IMG/VR virus record: IMGVR_UViG_3300028835_002718
Coordinates: 1-36,935 of that record
Source of the DNA: a virus
Direction: 5' to 3' (one strand)
DNA length: 36,935 bases
The notes below the pieces were generated by a model that was given only the letters and a program-made list of their open reading frames with translations, made no database searches and was not told the origin of the DNA. Shown in pieces: positions 14,091-20,591 of this stretch; the stretch's first letter is position 1; every line of letters starts with the position of its first letter. The translations under genes and the position numbers were made by a program.

Positions 14091-14111
14091 AGTTGACATA
14101 ATATAGATTAT
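14091..14111. promoter_or_regulatory. 21-bp palindromic element, copy 4
   Basis: AGTTGACATAATATAGATTAT, with ATAA-N6-TTAT arms. On the minus strand it precedes a 7-codon mini-ORF (MSTDWAF, 14076-14099) and lies 34 bases from copy 3, so the two could be bound together. Confidence 0.5.
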
Positions 14112-14153
14112 CTCCTTCTTTCAACCTATTTTTTCAAACAGACTCAAAGGAAG

Positions 14154-14181
14154 GGGAGGACGCCCTTTACAACGCCCTCCC
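14154..14181 (-). terminator. GC-rich hairpin, possible leaky terminator
   Basis: Stem of GGGAGG-CG arms (14154-14162 and 14173-14181, one G-U or A-C position) with a 10-base loop; on the minus strand it is followed by CCTTCCTTT. It lies in the gap between the gene at 14228-14398 and the element-rich region. A related hairpin with the same CCCTTCCTTT tail is at 32213-32239. Confidence 0.4.
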
Positions 14182-14227
14182 AATTCAATTAAAAAGTAAG
14201 GCCCCCATGAGTTAAAGAGCCTCACGC

Positions 14228-14398
14228 TCATGCGTCCTCTGGCTTGCCCTGTGTGGCTATCTCGACCTCAACATAGGGATTCTTCAGGTCCTTGACGCTT
14301 CCGCATTTCAGGCATCTGACCTTGTAGTCGTCCAAAACCATGTGGCTGGTGATTTTTTTGCATTTGCGACAGTGGATGATCTTGTCGGAATTATTCAT
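14228..14398 (-). CDS. Small zinc-ribbon protein
   Basis: A 56-residue protein with CRKC (about 10-13) and CLKC (about 29-32), a classic zinc ribbon, and an acidic tail. ATG 14398 with AAGGATCC upstream is preferred to the ATG at 14452, which lies in the preceding gene. The start overlaps the end of that gene by eight bases. Likely a nucleic-acid-binding accessory; function unknown. Confidence 0.6.
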   Translation of the reverse strand: MNNSDKIIHCRKCKKITSHMVLDDYKVRCLKCGSVKDLKNPYVEVEIATQGKPEDA

Positions 14399-14702
14399 TT
14401 CTGGATCCTTTTTGATTTTTCGGGGAGAATTCTCTCCATTCAAAGAGGTCAACGTCCAGGATCTTGGTTTCGCATTGTAAGAGGATGTCAGCCATTTTCT
14501 CTTTATTCCAATGCTCTGCTATGGGCTTATCCGCGAACCTGGCTACAACTTCTTTATCGCATTTAGGGCAGTCAAGGAGATCGGCCATCCACACGCGATA
14601 GACCTCCTTATTTTTCTGGAAGAGCTCCTTGACCCAAACGCCGGATCTCATGTTTTTGAATTCGCGGCCACAATCCGTACAGATTATTCTCAGCTCGTTC
14701 AT
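14391..14702 (-). CDS. Zinc-ribbon hypothetical protein
   Basis: A 103-residue protein with CTDC (8-11) and CPKC (about 45-48), a two-knuckle zinc ribbon like those in phage DNA-metabolism operons, followed by a helical tail. It lies four bases after the coiled-coil gene of the recombination module and is probably transcribed with it. Function unknown. Confidence 0.65.
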   Translation of the reverse strand: MNELRIICTDCGREFKNMRSGVWVKELFQKNKEVYRVWMADLLDCPKCDKEVVARFADKPIAEHWNKEKMADILLQCETKILDVDLFEWREFSPKNQKGSRNE

Positions 14703-14706
14703 GGGC

Positions 14707-15342
14707 CTATTCCTCTTTTGGAGTCCGCGTCGCCATACTGCTCTTGTAATAGCTTTTAGGAATTAAGCTTCTGTCAGTGATCTCCCATTTCCATGCTGGA
14801 TAAATCCTAATTCCTGGGATCTGTGCTTGCCCTTTTGTGGTGGCGACGAAATGATTTATTTTCTCTGTATCGACGATCCGCTTGAGGCTCAGGCCCGCCG
14901 GTTTAGGAGGAGGGGCTTCTGGCACCTGTGCCGGGAGCGGGATATCCTCTATTATCGCGTCGGCCTCTTCTTCCATTCCCTGGTCTTGATATTTCTTGGC
15001 CCGCTCCAGGGCGTCGTTCTCTTTTTTCTGTCTCTCCTCCTCGATTTTTTTCGCTTTTTCGTCGGCCTCTCTTTGTTTTTTTGCTATGTCCTCCAGGTAG
15101 GATGTTACGTGGAGCCGGGCTGTTCCCATGGCTTCTTTCAGGGGGTCCGAATATTTCTTTTTCTCTGCTTGTGCGTGTTTAATAATAGGGTCGTATGAGC
15201 CGGCTATCTCGTTTATCATTTCCTTCGCGGTCAGAATAAAATTATTCGCGATCTCGAGCGTTTCATTGTTGTGGACAATGAGGCTCCTTGCCTGGGCCGG
15301 GAAGCCCAGGGCGTTCTTTTTAATTTGTTCAATTTTTTCCAT
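14707..15342 (-). CDS. Coiled-coil protein of the recombination module
   Basis: A 211-residue protein: residues 15-60 are helical, 60-125 form a charged coiled coil (Glu/Lys/Gln-rich), a Pro-rich linker (PLPAQVPEAPPPKPAG) follows, and the last 55 residues form a small domain with WKWEITDRSLIPKSYY. This end-domain is seen in phage proteins encoded next to ssDNA-annealing proteins, but its role is not established. AAGGAGAAAAAAAT precedes the ATG. Possibly a nuclease partner or regulator of the annealing protein upstream. Confidence 0.6.
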   Translation of the reverse strand: MEKIEQIKKNALGFPAQARSLIVHNNETLEIANNFILTAKEMINEIAGSYDPIIKHAQAEKKKYSDPLKEAMGTARLHVTSYLEDIAKKQREADEKAKKIEEERQKKENDALERAKKYQDQGMEEEADAIIEDIPLPAQVPEAPPPKPAGLSLKRIVDTEKINHFVATTKGQAQIPGIRIYPAWKWEITDRSLIPKSYYKSSMATRTPKEE

Positions 15343-15354
15343 ATTTTTTTCTCC

Positions 15355-15612
15355 TTAAAGTGATTTTGATTCGGCTATTCTTTGCCGGTGGGCTTTCTTA
15401 GCCATGATCCATGCAGAAACAGATTTTTTATAGTATTCATTTTGTGCGAGTTCTTTGCTATGTGTCGTGCCAGCCGTTTCTATCCCAGACAGAAGGTCGT
15501 ATGCGTCTCCAGCTTGATCAGCGGTAATCTTTTCAGCACCAAGGTCAAGCAGGATGAGGTGGTGGAATTTGAGCTGGATATATTTGCCCCTTTCATATTG
15601 AGAGTAGCTCAC
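15355..15612 (-). CDS. Small helical hypothetical protein
   Basis: An 85-residue protein, no recognised family. It starts at GTG 15612 with AAAGG nine bases upstream, two bases after the stop of the annealing-protein gene. The sequence is soluble and helical with an early QLKFHHLILLDLG strand/helix. Operon position suggests a DNA-metabolism accessory. Confidence 0.55.
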   Translation of the reverse strand: MSYSQYERGKYIQLKFHHLILLDLGAEKITADQAGDAYDLLSGIETAGTTHSKELAQNEYYKKSVSAWIMAKKAHRQRIAESKSL

Positions 15613-15614
15613 GG

Positions 15615-16739
15615 TTATTTACCTTTATTCAGCTCCTCGATTGCGCTCTTGAAATATTCTATGGCTTCCTTATTTTGCTCTTTCGTCAATTTGGTTGTCT
15701 TGTCTCCGCCGAACATTTCTATAATTTTTCCGATTACTTGATCGGGTGTGAAATCGTGCTTGTCCACTAAGATCACCTCGAGTTTGGTTAGCTCCATTAT
15801 CTCTGCTTGTGTTGGCATTTTTGCTTCTATTTTCTCCGGCGTCTCTGCTGGGGATTCCTGGTTATTTTTCTCGTCACCAGGAAAAACGGCCGGTCCTTTC
15901 TTTTCGGTCGCTTTTTTAGTTTGTTTTTTTATGCTCTCATGGGCCTCGAGCATCGCATAATAAATTTTCGGGATATCCTTGTCTGGGATCTGGTTTGATT
16001 TTTCGTAACCGTTTTCGCCCAATACCTTATAATATAACTGTCCCCCAAGCTGGAGCTTTGCTTCCCCGAACCGCTCGAGCATCTCAAATTTGGTATACAT
16101 GACCGTTTTGTTTTTTATGGTGATGGGGATTGTCTTGAATTCCTCTTTTGGGCCTTGGCTGGACATGGCTGCTATGTCGTTATCCGTCTCTTTATTTTTT
16201 GCTGGTGGCTCGATTTCTCTTACCTTTCCTTTCTTCTGTGCAAAGGCCAGGATCTTAGCTTTTATATCGTCCGGGATGAGCCGAGCCTTGGCGTTTCTCA
16301 GCGCCTTCTGGGATCCCTGTTCGAACCAGAATTTATTGGTTGCGATTTTTCCGTCTCTCCTTCTTATCATGATCCACTGTCTTTTCGTCCCGATTGAGCT
16401 CTCCACTGTGGCCTCGTTGCCCTTTTCGTCGACTACGTGCTTTGAAACTTTGGCCGTGAAAAGTACGAATTCCGGGTGGGTAGGGTCAATCATGAAATCG
16501 ACCGAATCTTCTCTCAGGGCGATCCCTTTCTTTCCCATTTCCTTTGCACAACCATCAATGCCGGCTTTTCCTATGCCCCAGATATCCTTGCCTTCCTGTT
16601 TAAAATGATAAACCCAGGCTTCCACGACCTGGTCTTCGAGCAATTGAATTATTACCTTGTCGTCGAGCTGCTCGAATCTTTCGAAGATATCCTGGGATTC
16701 TATTGTTGCCGGTAATTTTTCATTTTTTTCTTGTGCCAT
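15615..16739 (-). CDS. Probable single-strand annealing recombination protein
   Basis: A 374-residue protein. Residues 35-180 include AWVYHFKQEGKDIWGIGKAGIDG, a beta-rich core and a QKALRNAKARLIPDD segment; a 'KAxRNAxxxLIP' helix ends the core of several phage Rad52-like or recombination proteins. The rest is a charged linker (about 270-310) and a helical end. A role in ssDNA annealing or binding during phage replication is inferred from this pattern and its neighbours. ATG 16739 is chosen because AGGAGGTGGATC lies upstream; the frame to 16814 lacks one. Confidence 0.6.
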   Translation of the reverse strand: MAQEKNEKLPATIESQDIFERFEQLDDKVIIQLLEDQVVEAWVYHFKQEGKDIWGIGKAGIDGCAKEMGKKGIALREDSVDFMIDPTHPEFVLFTAKVSKHVVDEKGNEATVESSIGTKRQWIMIRRRDGKIATNKFWFEQGSQKALRNAKARLIPDDIKAKILAFAQKKGKVREIEPPAKNKETDNDIAAMSSQGPKEEFKTIPITIKNKTVMYTKFEMLERFGEAKLQLGGQLYYKVLGENGYEKSNQIPDKDIPKIYYAMLEAHESIKKQTKKATEKKGPAVFPGDEKNNQESPAETPEKIEAKMPTQAEIMELTKLEVILVDKHDFTPDQVIGKIIEMFGGDKTTKLTKEQNKEAIEYFKSAIEELNKGK

Positions 16740-16860
16740 GATCCACCTCCTTTTTGCTTGATTTGCTGAGTCTGTTTCTTCTCCGGAGTTTAGCCGTGTA
16801 AAATCTATGGCCAATCTTCCGGTCCCGGTCGAAAAAAGTTACGCAATTTTGCAGTCTCAT
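16720..16860 (-). CDS. Small basic protein (46 aa)
   Basis: A 46-residue, strongly basic protein filling the gap between the Cys/His protein and the annealing gene. ATG 16860 overlaps the upstream TGA as ATGA with GAGAGGCG as ribosome site, and the end overlaps the next gene by 20 bases. The longer frame to 16992 runs inside another gene and is rejected. Function unknown. Confidence 0.5.
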   Translation of the reverse strand: MRLQNCVTFFDRDRKIGHRFYTAKLRRRNRLSKSSKKEVDHGTRKK

Positions 16861-17168
16861 GATTCGCCTCTCTTTTCCAAAGCTTCCATCGCCAATGCGT
16901 AGAGGCAGTTGAATCTTTCGCAGTGTCCGGGATTGTGAACTGATAAATACGGATATTCTTTTCCGCAGATAGGGCAGATATCCGTCAGCCATTCGGGTTT
17001 CTTTGGATTGGTAGCCTTTGCCTGCTTCAATATCTCTGGTAGATAGTCAGGTTTATTCTTGACATTGGGAGCGGGGTCTGCTAATAATGGAGTTAACTCG
17101 TTCTTACGTAGACAGTTTTTATCCCTGAGCTCACCTTCCGAGGGTGGGTTCTTTTGTTTTTTTGACAT
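16857..17168 (-). CDS. Cys/His small protein
   Basis: A 103-residue protein. A Pro/Lys-rich, charged first half is followed by CPICGKEY (about 71-78) and NPGHCERFNCLYAL (about 84-97), a CxxC...HCxxxxC zinc-binding pattern. Probably an early nucleic-acid-binding protein. AAGGTGG precedes the ATG. Confidence 0.6.
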   Translation of the reverse strand: MSKKQKNPPSEGELRDKNCLRKNELTPLLADPAPNVKNKPDYLPEILKQAKATNPKKPEWLTDICPICGKEYPYLSVHNPGHCERFNCLYALAMEALEKRGES

Positions 17169-17179
17169 TTTCCACCTTC

Positions 17180-17452
17180 TTAATATTTGGGTTCATACGT
17201 CCGTTTAAGGATGTTTCGCCACATGCCTCGGAGCTTGAGATAGTCACTTTCAGAGTGGAAATCAATTCGTCTTCCCCGTTCGAGTGACAATCGGAGTTTG
17301 AACATCATCCCGTAAAATCGCACCTTGAACTTTAACAACATTATGGGACGCTTGAATGCCCTCGCTGCACACTCTTGCCTAACCTGAAGAGCATCAACCA
17401 TCCCGAGTAGCCGAGCAAAATTTCTCGATTCTTTGTACTGATATTTTCTCAT
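17180..17452 (-). CDS. Basic hypothetical protein
   Basis: A 90-residue protein rich in Arg and Lys with no recognised motif. GAGGTGAAGAG precedes the ATG. It lies between the CII-like regulator and the zinc protein, so it is an early gene; its charge suggests nucleic-acid binding. About 145 bases upstream hold no convincing gene. Confidence 0.5.
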   Translation of the reverse strand: MRKYQYKESRNFARLLGMVDALQVRQECAARAFKRPIMLLKFKVRFYGMMFKLRLSLERGRRIDFHSESDYLKLRGMWRNILKRTYEPKY

Positions 17453-17597
17453 CTCTTCACCTCGTTAAAATTCCCTTCGCCCTATGCCTCCGAGGAGAGC
17501 CTCGTCTGAAGCCCTCCCAGGAAACATAACAGTATCCATAAAAAGTAAATCTTCTTTCCGCTTCACCTCCTTTTTTTCTGGATTTTAAGCCTTCCAA

Positions 17598-17939
17598 TCA
17601 TTCTTCTTTCCCTGAACTTTCTATCGCCGACTGCATGAGTTTGACCATCTGCGTGAACATTTTTAAGGTGCTCTTATCCTTAATTCTGGGAATGGCAGTC
17701 AAGCCACATTCAGATAAGACAAAATCGATATAATCAAAATCCTCCGTGGCATTGGTAAGGTCAGACAGCCTATCCGCCGGAAAAAGCCTATTGCCTCGAA
17801 TCCAGCGATAAAGGGAATCCTTTGATATGCCCATTTTTTCGGCAATCGTTTCCACGGGATATTTTTTCCTGATGATAAAGTTCGTGTACATGAGGCAATT
17901 GAAGCCCGAAATTCCTGATATTTTTAGATTTACAGCCAT
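17598..17939 (-). CDS. CII-like HTH regulator
   Basis: A 113-residue protein with a helix-turn-helix at about 28-58 (YPVETIAEKMGISKDSLYRWIRG), of the kind in phage CII/regulatory proteins, and a helical C-terminus for oligomerisation. Located third in the leftward early run after Cro-like and excisionase-like genes, the position of cII in lambdoid phages. It probably controls the lysis-lysogeny choice or early genes. Confidence 0.7.
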   Translation of the reverse strand: MAVNLKISGISGFNCLMYTNFIIRKKYPVETIAEKMGISKDSLYRWIRGNRLFPADRLSDLTNATEDFDYIDFVLSECGLTAIPRIKDKSTLKMFTQMVKLMQSAIESSGKEE

Positions 17940-17969
17940 TTCTACCTGCCTTATCCTTTGCCTATGGGA

Positions 17970-18197
17970 TTAAAAGCATCTGGTCCGAGATCGCCCGGAA
18001 GCGACGGTCTCATGAACACTTTTAGGCTTGATGTAACGGCTTTCTATGTATCTCTCGATGTCGGATTTCTTGAAGAGTATTTGCTTCCCGTCCCTCATAT
18101 ATCCTATCTTGGCCTTCATCCTGCGGACGGAATCCACGGACCGCATGAGGATGCTCGCAAGTTCTCTGACGGAATAGAATTCCTCCCGGGTGTTCAT
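17970..18197 (-). CDS. Excisionase-like / MerR-type HTH protein
   Basis: A 75-residue winged-helix protein (EFYSVRELASILMRSVDSVRRMKAK, then LFKKSDIERYIESR) of the HTH_17/excisionase type, which binds DNA to direct the integrase towards excision or acts as a regulator. AGGAGAG precedes the ATG, which overlaps the Cro-like stop as ATGA. Being in the early leftward run, it would be made in lytic growth when excision is needed. Confidence 0.75.
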   Translation of the reverse strand: MNTREEFYSVRELASILMRSVDSVRRMKAKIGYMRDGKQILFKKSDIERYIESRYIKPKSVHETVASGRSRTRCF

Positions 18198-18391
18198 TTC
18201 TCTCCTATCAATTTCTTGATCTTGTATAATGTTCTGTCGTGTGGCTTTTCCGTCTTTTCGTTGAGAATATCAGCAACCGCGGAATGGGATATTTTGAGAA
18301 ATATGGCTACTTGTTGGAGTGTAAGATCTCTTTCTAAAATAAAAGTTTTAAATTTTGTTATTAATTTCTTTATTTCGTTATTCCCTTCCAT
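18194..18391 (-). CDS. Cro-like HTH repressor
   Basis: A 65-residue HTH_3 protein (LTLQQVAIFLKISHSAVADILNEK at about 24-47), first gene of the leftward early run and divergent from the repressor. The start is taken as ATG 18391, one to a few bases after the expected transcription start, so the mRNA may be leaderless. ATG 18439 would extend it through the promoter and is rejected. Confidence 0.7.
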   Translation of the reverse strand: MEGNNEIKKLITKFKTFILERDLTLQQVAIFLKISHSAVADILNEKTEKPHDRTLYKIKKLIGEK

Positions 18392-18393
18392 GC

Positions 18394-18411
18394 TTACCAT
18401 TTTATTGGTAA
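18394..18411. promoter_or_regulatory. Operator dyad over the early promoter
   Basis: TTACC-ATTTTATT-GGTAA, a perfect 18-bp inverted repeat overlapping the -10 box. A repressor or Cro dimer bound here would block the leftward promoter. Confidence 0.75.
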
Positions 18412-18426
18412 AAAGCTCTTTGTCAA
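18399..18426 (-). promoter_or_regulatory. Leftward early promoter
   Basis: TTGACA (18421-18426) and TAAAAT (18399-18404), spaced by 16 bases on the minus strand, predict transcription from about 18392, at the Cro-like ATG. Strong match to the sigma70 consensus. Confidence 0.8.
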
Positions 18427-18528
18427 GCATTATTTTCAAGTTTTTTCGATTTTTATTTATTCAAAAATTATGATAAAAAAAACAATAAAAAGCCCAAAAA
18501 AATAACAAGAGGGATGGAGGATGGGACG

Positions 18529-18819
18529 ATGACAACAAAAAAAGATATTGGGTTGGCTATAAGAACTTTGCGTAAAAAAGCTGGCATTAAAACGCAAAAA
18601 GAATTAGGCAAAAAATTAAATCCTAAACCAGTAACGAAAGGAACCATAAATAGCGTAGAAACAGGAAGAGGCAATTACAATATAAATTTACTTTTCAAAA
18701 TAGCCGAAGTTCTCAATTGCGACATAGCAGATTTTTTGGGACATAAAAAACAGGATTCAAAGCTCTTTATATTCGAAGGGACTTTCGATGAATTAAAGGA
18801 CAAAATCAGGCAGGGATAA
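18529..18819 (+). CDS. CI-like HTH repressor (short)
   Basis: A 96-residue XRE-family protein: IGLAIRTLRKKAGIKTQKELG and a second recognition-helix region (TINSVETGRGN) form the HTH at about 5-45, followed by a short tail. It lacks the long C-terminal peptidase domain of LexA-type repressors, so induction would not involve self-cleavage. ATG 18529 has GGAGG at eight bases; the ATG at 18514 is too near its own AGAGGG. It ends in TAATG with the integrase start, so the repressor and integrase are made together. Confidence 0.8.
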   Translation: MTTKKDIGLAIRTLRKKAGIKTQKELGKKLNPKPVTKGTINSVETGRGNYNINLLFKIAEVLNCDIADFLGHKKQDSKLFIFEGTFDELKDKIRQG

Positions 18820-19823
18820 TGGGCCTTGTCAAGCATGGCAAATATTGGTGGTTGGATTTAAGAATTAAGGGCAAGCGGATCCGCCGTTCGCTCAACACCA
18901 CGAACAAATTCGAGGCCCTGGACCGGTTCAAGCAAGCGAAGGACGAGCTGGTCGGCGAGCATCTCGGCAGGAAGACAAGGTTCTCCGTGTTCTGCGAGCA
19001 GTATCTCGAATGGGGATGGGGCGCGAAGCCCCTCTCGATGCAGCGCGAGACGCAGAGGCTGAGGAAAATCCAGGATTTCTTCCAGGGCCTGGAAATTGTA
19101 TACCTGGAGGATATAACCCCTTACCATCTGGAGCGCCTGAAGGCGGAGCTCAAAGGAAGGGGCCTCTCCAAGACGACCGTGAACATGTACATGCAAATCC
19201 TAAGAGGCATGTTCTACAGGGCGATCGACTGGGAAGTGTACGACAAGCCGAATCCTCTGAAGAAAGTCCGCTTTTTCAAGCGTGAGACGCCCGTACAGGC
19301 GCTTTCAAAGGAAGGTATGAGCAAGGTGTTGAAGGCGGCCAGAATCGTCTCACAAAACCCGCGATCACCAGTTCAAAGGGTGTTCTGCGATCTGGTCGTC
19401 TTCGCCATGAACACGGGTATGAGGAAGTCCGAGATCCTGAACCTCAAATGGCATGCCATCAAAGAGGACGAGATTGCCGTGAAGGGCAAGGGGGGCAAAA
19501 GAAGGACCGTCCCATTGAACAAAACGGCGCTTGAGGTCCTAGGCTCCCAACCGAGGAGATCGGAGTGGGTGTTTGACATACCGAACCGCAACCAGCCGAA
19601 CGTCCTCTGGCGGGCAGTGGAGCGGATCAGGAAAATGACCGGGACCGATTTCCATTTCCATCTCTTGCGTCATGCCTTCACGACCTCGCTGGTTGAGAGA
19701 GGCGTGGACTTCATCACCATCCAGGAGTTGCTGGGCCACAGCCGGCTGACGATGAGCCTCATTTACTCGCATACGGATCAGGAGAAGAAGAAGAAAGCGG
19801 TCGAAAAATTGGACATAAATTAG
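18819..19823 (+). CDS. int: Tyrosine-family integrase
   Basis: A 334-residue site-specific recombinase that inserts and excises the phage. The N-terminal arm-binding region is at 1-50, a SAM-like core-binding domain at about 55-145, and the catalytic domain carries R202 (GMRKSEILNLKW), lysine in GKGGKRR (about 222-229), HLLRH at 281-285, H307 (LGH) and nucleophile Y316 (IYSH). All catalytic residues are present. It overlaps the repressor stop by one base and is followed by GGACACA repeats and a terminator. Confidence 0.93.
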   Translation: MGLVKHGKYWWLDLRIKGKRIRRSLNTTNKFEALDRFKQAKDELVGEHLGRKTRFSVFCEQYLEWGWGAKPLSMQRETQRLRKIQDFFQGLEIVYLEDITPYHLERLKAELKGRGLSKTTVNMYMQILRGMFYRAIDWEVYDKPNPLKKVRFFKRETPVQALSKEGMSKVLKAARIVSQNPRSPVQRVFCDLVVFAMNTGMRKSEILNLKWHAIKEDEIAVKGKGGKRRTVPLNKTALEVLGSQPRRSEWVFDIPNRNQPNVLWRAVERIRKMTGTDFHFHLLRHAFTTSLVERGVDFITIQELLGHSRLTMSLIYSHTDQEKKKKAVEKLDIN

Positions 19824-20067
19824 GACACATTGAGAGATAACTTTCGCCGATTTCCTCTGATAAACCCCTTTGCGTAGAGAAGACTCAGAATCCTGCGCCG
19901 ATACTCTGACAACTCCAGCTCTCTTGAGGAAAGGGGCATGGTAATAGCTGATAATAGCCGACAATGGGGGAGAAGAAAAGGACACAAAGCGGACACATCG
20001 GCATAAGGCAAGGGGGATGGGCTTGACGAATCAAGCCCTTATTTTTTAAGGACTCATTCCGGACACA
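19823..20067. other. attP region candidate with four GGACACA repeats
   Basis: GGACACA occurs at 19823, 19980, 19991 and 20061, with GGACA also at 20091 and GGACATAA at 19811. Direct repeats of 7-10 bases beside an integrase gene are the usual form of arm-type sites. The gap from 19824 to 20159 contains no gene, only these repeats, a terminator and a promoter. The core sequence cannot be located without a host junction. Confidence 0.45.
20019..20047 (+). terminator. Intrinsic terminator after integrase
   Basis: Stem GGGCTTGA/TCAAGCCC (20019-20026 and 20031-20038), CGAA loop, then TTATTTTTT. Strong rho-independent terminator for the repressor-integrase transcript, insulating it from the downstream membrane-protein gene. 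Confidence 0.9.
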
Positions 20068-20089
20068 AGAATTTTTCAATAACTTTCTG

Positions 20090-20118
20090 TGGACAATTCC
20101 GCGCAAAAACCTTATATT
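20090..20118 (+). promoter_or_regulatory. Consensus promoter for the membrane-protein gene
   Basis: TGGACA (20090-20095), 17-base spacer, TATATT (20113-20118). Near-consensus sigma70 promoter directing the gene at 20160, which has its own GAGGAGG site; no operator dyad overlaps it. Confidence 0.8.
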
Positions 20119-20159
20119 GTTTAACACATGAGAATGAAAAATAACATGAGGAGGCATAA

Positions 20160-20567
20160 ATGAGAACAAAAATTCTCGCTCTGGGGCTAATTTGCTTTTT
20201 TATCTTTATCCTAACAAGTCCGATTTTTGGAGAAGGCTTTTCTCTCTCAGGAAAAAACACCCGTCAGAAATCTTTTGATGAAGATACTGTCTTCACACTC
20301 CTTCAATACAGTGCATGGTTCTTAATTGATATGGATACAGTCTTTACTTATAGAACAATATGGCGACATGGATTAAGCGCAGAAGCCAATCCTTTTTGGC
20401 GGGGTATCTTAGACAAGCCAGCCCTAGTTTTTGCAATAGATATGGTGATTAAAGTAGGGATTGTGTGGGGAACATCGAAGTTGTACAAGAAGAGTAAACT
20501 GCTTGCATATTGCTTTATTATAGGAGTTAATATCGTGCAAATTTATTGTATCAGTACCCATACGTAA
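20160..20567 (+). CDS. Membrane protein, candidate lysogenic-conversion gene (DUF5658-like)
   Basis: A 135-residue protein: hydrophobic N-terminus (4-24) that may be a signal or first span, then DMDTVFTYRTIWRHG...EANPFWRG at about 57-81, and three further hydrophobic stretches. The 'D..T......G..EaNP' pattern occurs in DUF5658-type small membrane proteins of unknown function. It stands alone on the plus strand between integrase and tail genes with its own promoter, so it can be expressed in the lysogen, as superinfection exclusion or conversion genes are. Confidence 0.65.
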   Translation: MRTKILALGLICFFIFILTSPIFGEGFSLSGKNTRQKSFDEDTVFTLLQYSAWFLIDMDTVFTYRTIWRHGLSAEANPFWRGILDKPALVFAIDMVIKVGIVWGTSKLYKKSKLLAYCFIIGVNIVQIYCISTHT

Positions 20568-20591
20568 TCTAAAAAAAAATATCCCAACTAT

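Noticed and set aside
16720-16992. 90-codon frame overlapping the Cys/His protein
   Set aside because: Only the last 46 codons, from ATG 16860 with its own ribosome site, are outside the other gene.
17453-17597. Possible mini-gene after an AAAGGAGGTGA site
   Set aside because: The only frame of fitting length starts at a GTG inside the ribosome site; no good ATG lies at correct spacing.
18446-18474. Possible promoter for the repressor on the plus strand
   Set aside because: TATGAT is present at 18469-18474 but no -35 match at suitable spacing; the AT-rich stretch makes chance matches common.
19824-20159. tRNA or tRNA fragment as attachment site
   Set aside because: No cloverleaf, T-loop or CCA end is visible; no tRNA gene or CRISPR array was found anywhere in the window.
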